A DNA stretch of 64,000 bases from Pseudomonas sp. PB101 (GTDB lineage Bacteria > Pseudomonadota > Gammaproteobacteria > Pseudomonadales > Pseudomonadaceae), in assembly GCF_009764265.1 (NCBI RefSeq), contig NZ_RWIR01000043.1:27563-91562 (forward strand), in the 5' to 3' direction. A model generated the notes under the pieces. It made no database searches and was not told the origin of the DNA. It was given only the letters and a program-made list of their open reading frames with translations. Of this stretch, positions 24,758 through 34,540 are shown one piece after another; the first letter of the stretch is position 1, and each line of letters starts with the position of its first letter. The position numbers and the translations under genes were made by a program.

Positions 24758-26704
24758 ATGAACGTCAAACAGAAATTGACCTGGGCGTTTGTTGTCATCG
24801 CGTGCCTTCCCATTTGCGTAGTCGCGACGCTCGTTGTCATGAATCTGCGTACTGAAGCGATCGACAGTTTTATAGACGGTAGTAACCGTGAAATCCGTCA
24901 GGTCGACAATGCCATGCAGTTGTACTTTGAAGGTATCGGCCAGAACGTCGAGTATCTCGCCTCCCAACCGCTACTGAAAGGCACTGACGGCAGCCTTAAA
25001 AACTATACCGGCGCGAACGCCGCTGATATCCCGCAAGGCGCGCTGGATAAGCAAGTCTTTGCTTTCTATGCGCACTTGGCCAGTAGCCACCCGGCGTACT
25101 CCAATATTATTTTCGGCAACAGTGCCGGAGGCTTCGTTTCCTGGCCGGATAATCCGAAGCGTGCCAGTTACGATCCGCGCGAGCGCCCTTGGTATAAGTC
25201 CGCCCAGAGTAATCCAGGCAAGACCGTGCGCACCGACGCGTACTACTTCGCCCCGAAAGACGCCGTCTATGTCAGTGTCGTACGCAGTATTGATACTCGA
25301 CTGGGCAGCAACAGCGGCGTAATCAGTATTGACGTGTCACTCCAGCAGCTCACTGAAATTATCAAGCAAATCAAACTCGGCGAAAGTGGTTATCTGATGC
25401 TCGTCGAGCGCGACGGCAAGGTATTGGTCGACCCTCAACAGCCGGGGCACAACTTCAAAGACCTGGCGGAAATCGGCAAAGGCTACGAACAGTTGGCCAA
25501 GGCAGGCAAAGGCGTGGTTGAAGTTGAACTGAATGGCGAGCGTTACATGGCCTACGTTTGGCCGTCCGAGCGATTGGGTTGGAGTTTCGTTGGCCTGATC
25601 AAGCACAAAGAGGTCATGAGTTCCGCCACCCAACTCGCTTGGTTGATTGCCCTGATTGCCGGGGTGCTGGCGCTCGTTTTTGCGTTGGTCGGGGCTAGCT
25701 TTGCTGGCCTGATTGTGCGACCGATTCGCAGCGTAGCCAGCGGTTTGCAAGGCATCGCCCAGGGTGAGGGGGATCTGACGCAGAATTTGCAGGTGCGCGG
25801 GAACGACGAAACCGCGCAGTTGGCTAGTTGGTTCAACCAGTTCCTGGCCGCCATCCGCGATCTGATCCACCGTATCGGCCAAGCTGCGAACAATATCCTC
25901 GCGACTTCACGGGATTCGACCCAGGTCTCCAGCGACATGGCTGAAGCCGCCGGGCGTCAGCGTGAAGCAGTGGATATGGTCTCGACTGCATTCCATGAAA
26001 TGGTCGCCACCGCCAATGAAATTGCGCGCTCCTGCAGCCAGGCCGCCGAGTCAGCCGATAGCGGTTGGCTAAAGGCCCGCGAGGGGCAGCAACAGATTGA
26101 TGCAGCGGTCAGTAGTGTCGATCAACTGAGCCTGGAAATCGGAAAGTCCGCTCAGTCGATGCAGCAACTGGAGCGCGACAGTAGTGACATCCAGTCAATT
26201 CTCGGGACGATTCGTTCGATCGCCGAGCAGACCAACCTGTTGGCGCTAAATGCCGCCATTGAGGCTGCCCGTGCGGGCGAGCAGGGACGTGGGTTTGCCG
26301 TGGTCGCCGATGAAGTCCGAGCGCTGGCCAAACGCACTGCCGACTCTACTGCAGAGATCGACGGTCTGCTAGGCAACCTGGCCAAACGCACCGGTGCTGT
26401 CACCCACCAAATGCGCGCCAGCCTGGAGGTTTCGCAGCAGTCCGTTAACCGTATCGGCGTGGCGCGGACCAGCTTCGGACAGATCCGAGATTCTGTGGAC
26501 GTGATTCGGGACATGAACACTCAAATCGCCACTGCTGCCGAAGAGCAACATCAGGTAGCCGAAGGCATCAACCTGCACATCAGTCAGATTCATGGGGATG
26601 CACAGCGGGTGGCCGAACTGGCGGAGTCTGCGCGACTTAACTCCGATGGCTTGGCCGGACTCTCCAGTGAGTTGGACAGCTTGGTACGACGTTTTCGGAC
26701 CTGA
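24758..26704 (+). CDS. Methyl-accepting chemotaxis protein with amino-acid-type dCache domain
   Basis: A 648-residue transmembrane receptor. A first membrane helix (residues 8-30) is followed by a periplasmic dCache_1 domain (to about 280), a second membrane helix (about 290-315), a HAMP domain, and the cytoplasmic signalling hairpin around [19 protein letters not shown]. The amino-acid-binding motif known from PctA-type sensors is complete: Tyr138, Arg143, Trp145, Tyr146 (YDPRERPWY) and Asp192 in SIDVS. So it very likely senses L-amino acids. No C-terminal CheR-binding pentapeptide is present. GGAG precedes the start. Monocistronic. Confidence 0.94.
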   Translation: MNVKQKLTWAFVVIACLPICVVATLVVMNLRTEAIDSFIDGSNREIRQVDNAMQLYFEGIGQNVEYLASQPLLKGTDGSLKNYTGANAADIPQGALDKQVFAFYAHLASSHPAYSNIIFGNSAGGFVSWPDNPKRASYDPRERPWYKSAQSNPGKTVRTDAYYFAPKDAVYVSVVRSIDTRLGSNSGVISIDVSLQQLTEIIKQIKLGESGYLMLVERDGKVLVDPQQPGHNFKDLAEIGKGYEQLAKAGKGVVEVELNGERYMAYVWPSERLGWSFVGLIKHKEVMSSATQLAWLIALIAGVLALVFALVGASFAGLIVRPIRSVASGLQGIAQGEGDLTQNLQVRGNDETAQLASWFNQFLAAIRDLIHRIGQAANNILATSRDSTQVSSDMAEAAGRQREAVDMVSTAFHEMVATANEIARSCSQAAESADSGWLKAREGQQQIDAAVSSVDQLSLEIGKSAQSMQQLERDSSDIQSILGTIRSIAEQTNLLALNAAIEAARAGEQGRGFAVVADEVRALAKRTADSTAEIDGLLGNLAKRTGAVTHQMRASLEVSQQSVNRIGVARTSFGQIRDSVDVIRDMNTQIATAAEEQHQVAEGINLHISQIHGDAQRVAELAESARLNSDGLAGLSSELDSLVRRFRT

Positions 26705-26911
26705 TAAACCTCACCAAAGTAAAACGTGCGCGGGCCAATGTCCGATCAAGGTCAACGTTCCTGAGCTTCGCTCGCGGTTTCTGGAGCTTTATCACGGGCG
26801 ATATCTGCGGCCTTTGCGTGATTATCTGATCGGAGCGCTTGAGTTCAGCATTCCTCATTTCGCCAAGCTTCTTGGTTCGCTTTTGGCCGATTGAAGCCTG
26901 TCAGAAGCTTC

Positions 26912-27280
26912 CTAAAGTTGATCTGTCTCAAGAGCCAGTACCCAGCGGTTGAACGGCGCTGAGCCCGCCAAACCCAGCACGTCAAAGAACACCCATTTCC
27001 GAGTCTTTACCGAAAAAGACTGAACGGCTTGTCCGGGGGTAACCCTCTGTGCATTGCTGGTCGATATGACCTCACCAGACGTGCTTCCAATGTAAGGCGA
27101 GTTTCTGGGGTCAAGCAAACCGACTTGCAACGTCCCGCAAGCGTCCGGAAGGTCCAAAGATAATGTTTCACCCGTTGCCAGGCGGCCCACGACCGTTCCA
27201 TCAAACAAGATTGCCAGCGGGATAGCCTGGCCATAGGCGCTGTCAAACATTCCTTTCTTGCGCTGAATGGTGATGTCCAT
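26912..27280 (-). CDS. Hypothetical protein
   Basis: A 122-residue protein that I do not recognise. It starts MDITIQRKKGMFDSAYGQ and seems mostly beta-strand (AILFDGTVVGRLATGETLSL, a strand-turn-strand resembling a PEGA-like or immunoglobulin-like element), with no signal peptide or membrane helix. ATG 27280 has AGGA upstream. A 17-base inverted repeat lies 20 bases before the start. It is not in an operon: the chemoreceptor gene converges on it, and the next gene upstream is the leftward Lrp regulator. Confidence 0.65.
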   Translation of the reverse strand: MDITIQRKKGMFDSAYGQAIPLAILFDGTVVGRLATGETLSLDLPDACGTLQVGLLDPRNSPYIGSTSGEVISTSNAQRVTPGQAVQSFSVKTRKWVFFDVLGLAGSAPFNRWVLALETDQL

Positions 27281-27300
27281 GTGCTGTCCTTAAGGTGCTC

Positions 27301-27317
27301 ACTACACAGAGTGTAGT
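27301..27317. promoter_or_regulatory. Inverted repeat, candidate operator
   Basis: ACTACAC-AGA-GTGTAGT is a perfect 7-base inverted repeat directly upstream of the hypothetical gene at 26912. An additional pair, TGATCAGG and CCTGATCA, lies at 27480-27508 nearer the Lrp gene's 3' end. Confidence 0.45.
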
Positions 27318-27537
27318 TGCACGCTTACGACGCACTGCGAGCACGCGCACCGAAGTCTGGAACGCCCTAATTTGGCAGGCAGGTGGAATGACCGCTTCTG
27401 GCCGTTCTCTGCCGATCATGGCCAAGAAGCAACCGGCTCAAATCCGATGCAGTGGGTGGTCAGAACGAATGCAACTCACTGATCAGGTCGAACGCAAACG
27501 CCTGATCAAATGCAGTGCAATTTCTCCCCCACACAAA

Positions 27538-27978
27538 TCACGAACTCTGCCGATCAATATCGCGCCGCAGAACAACAGCGGTAGTAATGTCCTCAACATA
27601 ATCGTGACTGGCGACGGCATCTCTGACCCGGTTCAGGTCATCGATGGTTCGCGATTCGATCTCGATGACCAGGTCGAGCTGGCCACTGACCGAGGACACG
27701 CGGCGGACCTGCGAGTTTTGCGCAAGCAGGTCGAGCAGGCCCATTGCAGGCGTGCGCTTAAGGCAGACCAGCAGGATGGCGCGAATCACGTTGGCGTCGA
27801 TTTCGCCGATATCCGCCCGGTATCCCCTGATCACGCCATTGCGTTCAAGGTTGATGACCCGTTCGCTGGTCGCGCTTCTTGAGAGCCCGATTCTCGCTGC
27901 CAGAGCCTTCAGGGCAATGCGGGCTTCCTTGGAAAGAATTTCGAGAATTTCGCGGTCTTTCGCATCCAGGTCGCGCAT
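27538..27978 (-). CDS. Lrp/AsnC-family transcriptional regulator
   Basis: A 146-residue regulator: helix-turn-helix in residues 1-60 (LDAKDREILEILSKEARIAL and IGLSRSATSERVINLE), then a RAM ligand-binding domain (about 65-140). GGGAG precedes ATG 27978. It is divergent from the large kinase-peptidase-aminotransferase gene, with 139 bases between, so it probably senses the amino acid handled by that system and controls it. Confidence 0.92.
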   Translation of the reverse strand: MRDLDAKDREILEILSKEARIALKALAARIGLSRSATSERVINLERNGVIRGYRADIGEIDANVIRAILLVCLKRTPAMGLLDLLAQNSQVRRVSSVSGQLDLVIEIESRTIDDLNRVRDAVASHDYVEDITTAVVLRRDIDRQSS

Positions 27979-28117
27979 CAGAACTCCCTAATTTTGCTGC
28001 CGAAATTGTGCCGGTCGATTCCGGCAATATGCAGGCGCAAGCCGACCGTATACCTACTGCCGTCCCGGGCGTTGCGTGCCAAGCTATCTGAAAAAAATGG
28101 CCTGGAAAACAACTACC

Positions 28118-31100
28118 ATGACAAATCTCTCGCATCCTGCCCCCCAGTTCTCGACCGGGGATGCCGAAAAACTCAGTGAGCAGCTTTTCAACGTTATTGG
28201 TACGGCCACGCCGCTGGATGGCGAGCGCGACCGCAACTACCGGTTGAACACCGGAACCGATGCGGGATGGATTCTGAAGGTCGTCAACTCGACGGAGCCG
28301 CGCGTTGAAAGCGAGTTTCAGACGGCCATTCTCAGCCATCTCGCCACTCATAATCCCGAGCTTGCCGTGCCTTTCCTGAAGAAAAGCCTTGCCGGTGAAT
28401 TCCTTGCCACTGCGCTAGCGCCCTCGGGCGAAAGCCATGCGGTGCGCCTGGTGAGTTGGTTGCACGGAACGCCGCTGGCCGAGGTCAGGCGTACCTTCGA
28501 ATTGATGCGCAGCCTGGGCCAGTCGTTCGGTGAGATCGACCGTGCGCTTCAGGGCTTCATTCATCCGGGCGCGGTGCGGGATCTCGACTGGGATTTGCGT
28601 CACGCCGCACGTTCGCGGTCGCGCCTGCACTTCGTCAAGGATCCCGGCAGAAGGGCGATTCTGGAACGCTTCATTGAAAGCTTCGAACAAAACGTCCAGC
28701 CGAAGCTTTCGCGCCTGCGTGCGCAAGTCATTCACAATGACGGCAATGACTGGAACATCCTCGTCGACTCGCACAATCATCAGCGCGTCTCCGGCGTCAT
28801 CGATTTTGGCGATGCGGTCCATACGATCCTGATTGCCGAAGTCGCCATTACCTGCGCCTATTCCATTCTCGACATGGAAGACCCGATCGGCGCGGCCGCC
28901 GCCCTCACTGCCGGTTTCCATGACAAGTACCCTCTGCAGCCGGAGGAGCTTGACGTCCTGTTCAATCTCATTGCGATGCGCCTGGTCACCAGCGTCACCT
29001 TGTCGGCCTCGCGCTGCGACCGTACGCAAGACAATCCCTACCTTGGCATCAGCGAAGCGCCGGCCTGGCGACTGCTGGAAAGGATGGACCGCATGAACCC
29101 CCGGCTGGCGACGGCGATCCTGCGCAAAGCCTGCGGTTTTGACGCGATCGAAGGCGCGGGTGCGGTGCGTCGCTGGGTGGCGGAAAACAGCAAGTCCTTC
29201 GCCGATATCGTGCGTCCATCGGCGGCGACCATGAACAAGGTCATTGCCCCGTTCGGCGACGCTTCGCATGTGATGACCATCGCTTCAGCCGAGCGGCGTC
29301 CAGCCCAGGCAACCCAGTGGTGGAGTGATTTTTCTGCCGAGCACAAGGTGCCGCTCGGCATCGGGCCATGGGGCGAGGAACGGACCATCTACACCGACAC
29401 GGCGTTTGAGTCGCGGTTCATCGAAGGGCAGCGGCGGATCATTCACCTCGGTGTCGACTTGATCATGCCCGCCGGAACGCCGCTCTATACGCCGGTTGCC
29501 GGTGTGGTGCAGAGCGTCGAGGTCGAGCATGAGCCGCTGGGTTATGGCGGCTTGATCATGCTCAAGCACTCGCCCGAAGGTTGCCCGCCGTTCCTGACGC
29601 TGTGGGGGCACATGGCCCATGAAGCCCTGGCGCGGCTCAAGCCCGGTGACTGCCTGGAGGCTGGTGCGCTGGTCGGATACATGGGCGCGGATACGGAAAA
29701 TGGCGGGTGGATCCCCCATGTGCATTTTCAGATGTCCACCGACACCGGGCTGAAAGCGGGCGAGTTCATCGGCGTGGGTGAGCGGGCTTATCTTGAGGTA
29801 TGGGCGGACCTGTTCCCTGATGCATCGACCCTCGCGGGGATTCCTGCGGAAACCTACAGCCAGGACGGACGCACCAAGGCCGAGCTTGTGGCCAAGCGCA
29901 AGGAGCTGTTGCTGCCCAACCTGTCGATCTCCTATTCGGACCCGATCAAGTTCGTTCGCGGTGACGGGGTCTGGTTGATCGACAACTTTGGCCGGGCGTA
30001 TCTGGACTGCTTCAATAACGTCTGCCATCTCGGCCACTCTCACCCGGACGTGGTGCAAGCGCTTTCGCGGCAGTCTGCACGCCTGAACACCAACACGCGC
30101 TACCTGCACGACAATATCGTCGAGTATGCAGAGCGGCTCACCGCCACTTTGCCTGAAGGTCTGGCGGTCGCTTCCTTCGGTTGTTCGGGAAGCGAAGCCA
30201 ACAGCCTCATGCTGCGTATGGCGCGCAATCACACCGGGCGTAACGATGCGATCGTGCTGGATTGGGCTTACCACGGCACGACCCAGGAACTGATCGACCT
30301 GAGCCCCTACAAATACAAGCGTAAAGCCGGTAAGGGGCGGGCAGACCATGTGTTCGAGGCGGCGGTCCCGGATGCCTACCGGGGTGTGGATCAGTGGGCG
30401 TTCGAGGAACTTGGCAAGCGTTACGCCGAGAGCGTGGCGGATCAGATCGAGCTCATGCGCAAGCAGGGCAGGGCGCCGGCGTTCTTTCTGGCGGAGTCCA
30501 TTCCCAGTGTCGCCGGGCAACTGTTCTTCCCGGAAAACTACTTGAAAGAAGTCTATGCAATGGTGCGTGCGGAGGGCGGTCTTTGCCTGGCTGACGAAGT
30601 CCAGGTCGGCTTTGGTCGTGTAGGCAGTCACTGGTGGGCTTTTGAAACCCAGGGTGTGGTGCCCGATGCAGTGTCCATGGGCAAGCCCATTGGCAACGGC
30701 CATCCCATGTCGGCAGTGGTGACCACGCGGGAAATTGCCGACAGCTTCAATAACGGCATGGAGTACTTCAATACCTTTGCCGGCAGCCCGGTTTCATGTG
30801 CGGTAGGGCTCTCGGTACTCGATGTGATCGAGCGCGATAACCTGAAGCTCAACGCACTGACTATCGGCAACTATCTGCTCGATGGCTTTCGCAAGTTGCA
30901 GCAGCGCTACGAGGCAATTGGGGATGTGCGTGGGCAGGGTCTTTTCCTCGGGATAGAACTTGTCACGGACCGCAAGAGCAAAGTGCCGGCCACGCAGTTG
31001 GCCAAACAAGTAGCCGATGGTGCCAGGGAGCGGGGCATTTTGATCGGTACTGAAGGCCCCCATGACAACGTCCTGAAGATGCGCCCATCGATGATCTTCA

Positions 31101-31165
31101 GTCAGGCCAATGCTGATTTTCTGCTCGAGGTCCTGGACGACAGTTTCAGGGCCGCACTCCGCTAG
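28118..31165 (+). CDS. Trifunctional fusion: APH-type kinase, M23 peptidase-like domain, class III aminotransferase-fold phospho-lyase
   Basis: About 1,015 residues in three parts. Residues 15-340 form an APH-family kinase like hydroxylysine/homoserine kinases, with [12 protein letters not shown] (His206, Asp208, Asn213) and IDFGD (Asp229). Residues 430-560 are an M23/LytM-type domain with both zinc motifs, HLGVD (His443, Asp447) and HVHFQ (His534, His536). Residues 600-1015 are a class III aminotransferase fold with DEVQVGFGR (Asp826) and SMGKPIGNG (PLP lysine 856). In animals hydroxylysine kinase and 5-phosphohydroxylysine phospho-lyase of these two enzyme families act in sequence. So the fused enzyme may phosphorylate and then eliminate phosphate and ammonia from an amino alcohol. 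The start is uncertain (GTG 28076 and ATG 28097 are also in frame; none has a strong ribosome binding site). A transporter and porin follow. Confidence 0.88.
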   Translation: MTNLSHPAPQFSTGDAEKLSEQLFNVIGTATPLDGERDRNYRLNTGTDAGWILKVVNSTEPRVESEFQTAILSHLATHNPELAVPFLKKSLAGEFLATALAPSGESHAVRLVSWLHGTPLAEVRRTFELMRSLGQSFGEIDRALQGFIHPGAVRDLDWDLRHAARSRSRLHFVKDPGRRAILERFIESFEQNVQPKLSRLRAQVIHNDGNDWNILVDSHNHQRVSGVIDFGDAVHTILIAEVAITCAYSILDMEDPIGAAAALTAGFHDKYPLQPEELDVLFNLIAMRLVTSVTLSASRCDRTQDNPYLGISEAPAWRLLERMDRMNPRLATAILRKACGFDAIEGAGAVRRWVAENSKSFADIVRPSAATMNKVIAPFGDASHVMTIASAERRPAQATQWWSDFSAEHKVPLGIGPWGEERTIYTDTAFESRFIEGQRRIIHLGVDLIMPAGTPLYTPVAGVVQSVEVEHEPLGYGGLIMLKHSPEGCPPFLTLWGHMAHEALARLKPGDCLEAGALVGYMGADTENGGWIPHVHFQMSTDTGLKAGEFIGVGERAYLEVWADLFPDASTLAGIPAETYSQDGRTKAELVAKRKELLLPNLSISYSDPIKFVRGDGVWLIDNFGRAYLDCFNNVCHLGHSHPDVVQALSRQSARLNTNTRYLHDNIVEYAERLTATLPEGLAVASFGCSGSEANSLMLRMARNHTGRNDAIVLDWAYHGTTQELIDLSPYKYKRKAGKGRADHVFEAAVPDAYRGVDQWAFEELGKRYAESVADQIELMRKQGRAPAFFLAESIPSVAGQLFFPENYLKEVYAMVRAEGGLCLADEVQVGFGRVGSHWWAFETQGVVPDAVSMGKPIGNGHPMSAVVTTREIADSFNNGMEYFNTFAGSPVSCAVGLSVLDVIERDNLKLNALTIGNYLLDGFRKLQQRYEAIGDVRGQGLFLGIELVTDRKSKVPATQLAKQVADGARERGILIGTEGPHDNVLKMRPSMIFSQANADFLLEVLDDSFRAALR

Positions 31166-31196
31166 TTTCGCAGGCCCGGCATAGTGTCGGCCAACT

Positions 31197-31231
31197 CCGG
31201 CAATGTGTCAGGCAGGCTGACACCTTGCCGG
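31197..31231 (+). other. Intergenic hairpin between fusion gene and binding-protein gene
   Basis: A 15-bp stem with one mismatch (CCGGCAATGTGTCAG with CTGACACCTTGCCGG) and a 5-base loop, 31 bases after the fusion gene. No T run follows, so it may stabilise or process the mRNA, or partly attenuate it, and so separate the expression of the enzyme and the transporter. Confidence 0.5.
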
Positions 31232-31324
31232 GTGCTTTCCAGAAGTGCCTATGCAAGACTTTTCATGAAGGCCGGCTGAATAACTCCAAGAAAATAAAAA
31301 ACAATTCTTCCAAGGTGCCATCCA

Positions 31325-32113
31325 ATGCTAACCAAAAAGCTCAAGGGTTTGATTGTCGCTTCTACCGTGGCGGCAGCGGCGCTACTGTCCACTGCGGTTG
31401 TTCATGCTGATGATTTGAAGTCGATCCAGGATTCCAGGGAAATCCGTATCGCAATGAGCGGTCAATACTCGCCCTTCAGCTTTGCCAACGAGCAGAACCA
31501 GATTGTCGGATTCGACGCTTCCATCAGCGAGGCACTGGCTGAGCGGATGGGGGTAAAAGTGAAGATCATCACCACGCCGTTCGACGGGATCATTGCCGGT
31601 CTTCTGGCGAAAAAATATGACGCCATTATCGCGTCCATGACCATTACCCCGGAACGGCAGAAGGCCGTGGATTTCGTCGGGCCCTATTATCATGCCGGCC
31701 GCACGATCGTGGTGAAGGACGATTCTTCGATCAAAAGCCTCGATGATCTCAAGGATGTGTCTGTCGGCGTGACCCTCGGCGACGCTCACGATAAATGGGC
31801 CAGGGCTCGCGGCAACCTGAAGGTCAGAACCTACAAGGGCCTTCCGGAAATGCTGGTCGACCTGGAGGCCGGGCGTATCGATGCGATTGTGATGGACAGT
31901 GTTCCGGTGCTGGTCGCCGTCAAGGAAACCGGGCAGAAAGTGCGCATCATTACTCCACCGGATAGCGATGGTGCTCTTGAGGGAATGGGTATTGCGTTGC
32001 GCAAGAATAACCCTGAACTCAAGGCGTCGATGCAGAAGGCACTTGAAGACATGCTTGCCGATGGCACCTACGAAAAGATCTCGATGAAGTGGATTGGCAA
32101 CGATATCCGCTAA
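31325..32113 (+). CDS. Polar amino acid ABC transporter, periplasmic binding protein
   Basis: A 262-residue secreted protein: signal peptide at residues 1-28 (KKLKGLIVASTVAAAALLST then VVHA), followed by an SBP_bac_3 domain (IRIAMSGQYSPFSFANEQN, GFDASISEALAERMG, YDAIIASMTITPERQK). This pattern is that of HisJ/ArgT-type amino acid binding proteins. It heads a transporter operon of four genes after the kinase/phospho-lyase gene, so a cationic or hydroxylated amino acid is the likely ligand. AGGTG precedes ATG 31325. Confidence 0.93.
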   Translation: MLTKKLKGLIVASTVAAAALLSTAVVHADDLKSIQDSREIRIAMSGQYSPFSFANEQNQIVGFDASISEALAERMGVKVKIITTPFDGIIAGLLAKKYDAIIASMTITPERQKAVDFVGPYYHAGRTIVVKDDSSIKSLDDLKDVSVGVTLGDAHDKWARARGNLKVRTYKGLPEMLVDLEAGRIDAIVMDSVPVLVAVKETGQKVRIITPPDSDGALEGMGIALRKNNPELKASMQKALEDMLADGTYEKISMKWIGNDIR

Positions 32114-32176
32114 TTCGTATTTAGCATGGCTCGACTTACCGTCGAGCCAGCCAATCAGACTTTTCCGAGTGTGCTC

Positions 32177-32824
32177 ATGGATCTGACTCTCATACAACGC
32201 ACATTCCCGTTTTTCCTGGAGGCGGCCTGGATTACGGTGCAGATCTCTGTGCTTGCTCTTGTGCTTGGGTTTCTGGTCGCCATCGTGCTGGTGGCTGGCC
32301 GGTTGTCCACGGTTCTCGCCTTTCGATGCCTTGCCAGACTCTACATCAGCGTTTTTCGCGGCACTCCCTGCCTGGTCCAGCTGTTCATCATCTACTTTGG
32401 CGGGCCGCAGATAGGGCTTGAACTGGAGCCGTTTGCGGCAGGCGTAATCGGCCTGGGCCTGAACATCGCTGCCTACATGGCCGAATCCATTCGGGGCGCC
32501 ATCAGCAACGTAGACCCTGGCCAGGAAGAAGCTGCGCGCTCGATCGGTTTCGGGCGCGGCCAGACGTTATGGTTTATCAAGCTGCCACAAGCTGCGAAGT
32601 TGATGATAAGACCGCTGGGGGTGAACGCCGTGGCGCTTATCAAAGGTTCTGCACTGGTGTCGACGATCTCTGTGGTTGAACTTTCATATACGGCGCAACG
32701 CTTTATCAGTTCAACGTACAAGCCTTTTGAGATTTTCATGGTGTCTGCGCTGCTTTACATCGTGATGGTCTACTCGGTCAGATTCATTATTGACTATCTC
32801 GATAATCGCTTCGCGGCAAGGTGA
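32177..32824 (+). CDS. Amino acid ABC transporter permease (HisMQ type, first)
   Basis: A 215-residue membrane protein with the HisMQ pattern: FLEAAWITVQISVLALVLGF, VFRGTPCLVQLFIIYFGGPQ and the EAA-loop equivalent EEAARSIGFGRGQTLWFIKL. The frame opens at 32126, but ATG 32177 is the start suited to the family N-terminus. Its partner follows after 10 bases. Confidence 0.92.
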   Translation: MDLTLIQRTFPFFLEAAWITVQISVLALVLGFLVAIVLVAGRLSTVLAFRCLARLYISVFRGTPCLVQLFIIYFGGPQIGLELEPFAAGVIGLGLNIAAYMAESIRGAISNVDPGQEEAARSIGFGRGQTLWFIKLPQAAKLMIRPLGVNAVALIKGSALVSTISVVELSYTAQRFISSTYKPFEIFMVSALLYIVMVYSVRFIIDYLDNRFAAR

Positions 32825-32834
32825 GAGCATTCCT

Positions 32835-33494
32835 ATGCAAAGCCTGGACCTCAGTATAGTTACACCTTATTCCGAGCTGCTTGCGACCGGTCTTTGGTGG
32901 ACGGTCGTGATGTTTGTAAGTTCCAGCCTGTTGAGCTTGATGGCCGGGATAGCCTTTGCACTCATCGTTCTTTATGCGCCCAAGGTGTTGGCGCTGCCCG
33001 TGCGTTTCATGACCTGGTTGTTGATGGGTACGCCACTGCTGCTGCAGTTGTACGTGATTTATTATGGTCTTGTGCAAGTGGGCATCGATATTCCCGCACT
33101 GGTGGCGGGCATCATTGGTCTTAGTTTGCACTTTGCCGTCTACAACGCCGATGTCATTCGTGCCGGCGTGGTGTCGGTAGACCCGGGGCAGGTTGAAGGT
33201 GCGCGTTCCATTGGTCTCAGCCGTGGACAGACCCAGCGTTACATCATCGTGCCGCAGGCACTGCGCAGGACTATTGCGCCGCTGGGAAACAACCTGATTG
33301 TGCTGTTGAAGGACACCTCGCTGGTTTCCATCATCGGTATTGCCGAGTTGGTCTACAGCGCGCAACTTGCCGTCAGCGAGACCTATAGCCCGTTCGAGTT
33401 TTACCTGACTGTTGCGGTTATTTACTATGCAGCCAATCTTGTTCTGGAAGGCGGCCTGCATCTTCTCGAAAACAAGGTAGAGATGTCACGATGA
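32835..33494 (+). CDS. Amino acid ABC transporter permease (HisMQ type, second)
   Basis: A 219-residue membrane protein with [18 protein letters not shown] and the coupling loop [20 protein letters not shown]. The start ATG 32835 gives the usual length; the upstream in-frame start at 32790 lies inside the preceding gene. It overlaps the ATPase gene by 4 bases (ATGA). Confidence 0.92.
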   Translation: MQSLDLSIVTPYSELLATGLWWTVVMFVSSSLLSLMAGIAFALIVLYAPKVLALPVRFMTWLLMGTPLLLQLYVIYYGLVQVGIDIPALVAGIIGLSLHFAVYNADVIRAGVVSVDPGQVEGARSIGLSRGQTQRYIIVPQALRRTIAPLGNNLIVLLKDTSLVSIIGIAELVYSAQLAVSETYSPFEFYLTVAVIYYAANLVLEGGLHLLENKVEMSR

Positions 33495-34258
33495 TCAGCA
33501 AGCAATTCATGGTTGAAGTGAAGGGCGCCCGCAAGGCTTACGGAGCACTTGAAGTACTCAAGGGCATCGATCTTTCCATCTCTCGCGGACAAATCATCGC
33601 CATCATCGGCCCGAGCGGTTCTGGCAAAAGCACGCTCCTGCGCTCGATCAATCACCTGGAAGTGCTCGACGACGGCGAGATCTGGCTGGAGGGCGAGCAG
33701 GTCAACCGGCCATTGAAAGGTCGTGCGTTCGAACAGCACATCAATGCCGTGCGTCAGCAGATGGGCATGGTGTTCCAGCACTTCAACCTGTTTCCGCACC
33801 TGACCGTGTATGAAAACATTGCCCTTGGCCCGGTGAAACTCAAGGGCCTCGGCAAAAAAGCCGCTCGTGAACTGGCAATGGAATACTTGTCGAAAGTCGG
33901 CCTGGCCAGCAAGTTCGATGAGTATCCTTCTCGCCTGTCGGGCGGCCAGAAACAGCGTGTCGCCATCGCCAGGGCACTGGCGATGCAGCCGAAAGTCATG
34001 CTGTTCGACGAGGCGACATCGGCACTGGACCCCGAGCTCGTCGAAGAGGTCAACCTGGTCATGAAGCAACTCGCTGCGGAGCACATGACGATGTTGATCG
34101 TCACTCATGAAATGCGTTTTGCCGGCGAAGTGGCAGACCGGATTGTCTTCATGGACGGCGGGGTGGTGGTCGAGGAGGGGGCACCCGAAGAGATCCTGCA
34201 AAACCCGGTTCAGGAGCGAACCCGGTCGTTCTTGAAGAAGCATTTGCACGATAGGTAA
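33491..34258 (+). CDS. Amino acid ABC transporter ATP-binding protein (GlnQ/HisP type)
   Basis: A 255-residue ATPase with Walker [14 protein letters not shown], signature [18 protein letters not shown] and Walker [13 protein letters not shown], all complete. It drives the import complex formed by the two permeases upstream. The start overlaps the previous gene by 4 bases. A GC-rich hairpin at 34401 may end this operon. Confidence 0.95.
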   Translation: MISKQFMVEVKGARKAYGALEVLKGIDLSISRGQIIAIIGPSGSGKSTLLRSINHLEVLDDGEIWLEGEQVNRPLKGRAFEQHINAVRQQMGMVFQHFNLFPHLTVYENIALGPVKLKGLGKKAARELAMEYLSKVGLASKFDEYPSRLSGGQKQRVAIARALAMQPKVMLFDEATSALDPELVEEVNLVMKQLAAEHMTMLIVTHEMRFAGEVADRIVFMDGGVVVEEGAPEEILQNPVQERTRSFLKKHLHDR

Positions 34259-34400
34259 GGTGCGCTTTCGCTTCTGAACCCCGGCGGCTGGCGTGATTAA
34301 CGCCTTGTTAAATTTATTGACTTCAAAGTCAGCTTCTAGAAAGATGCAGGCCGCCAGACCTGTTTCGATCTTTGCGAACCTCAATCACGTAGCACTGACC

Positions 34401-34422
34401 ACGCCTGCGAACCCGCAGGCGT
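34401..34422 (+). terminator. Hairpin after the amino acid ABC operon
   Basis: A 9-bp perfect stem (ACGCCTGCG with CGCAGGCGT, 4-base loop) followed by TAAATTT. The T run is weak, so termination may be partial, which would allow read-through to the porin gene. Confidence 0.5.
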
Positions 34423-34426
34423 TAAA

Positions 34427-34470
34427 TTTCGCCTATCGCTATATACAAAAATATATAGCGATAGGCGAAA
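34427..34470. promoter_or_regulatory. Long perfect palindrome before the porin gene
   Basis: Two 19-base arms (34427-34445 and 34452-34470) are perfectly complementary around a 6-base centre. The inner halves contain TATCGCTATATA and TATATAGCGATA, which share the TAGCGAT core with the sites at 14135 and 14166. It lies 71 bases before the porin start. It could be an operator, or an RNA hairpin; there is no T run after it. Confidence 0.5.
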
Positions 34471-34540
34471 ACGTCAGATCACGAGGGAATCAGGTCCATG
34501 GACACCAAAAAAACAAGAGCCCCACACCGGAGTAAACACA

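Noticed and set aside
26592..26894. A frame after the chemoreceptor ending in LRDYLIGALEFSIPHFAKLL
   Set aside because: The first part overlaps the chemoreceptor gene in another frame, there is no ribosome binding site, and the last 50 residues match no family that I know. It may be a gene scrap but cannot be supported.
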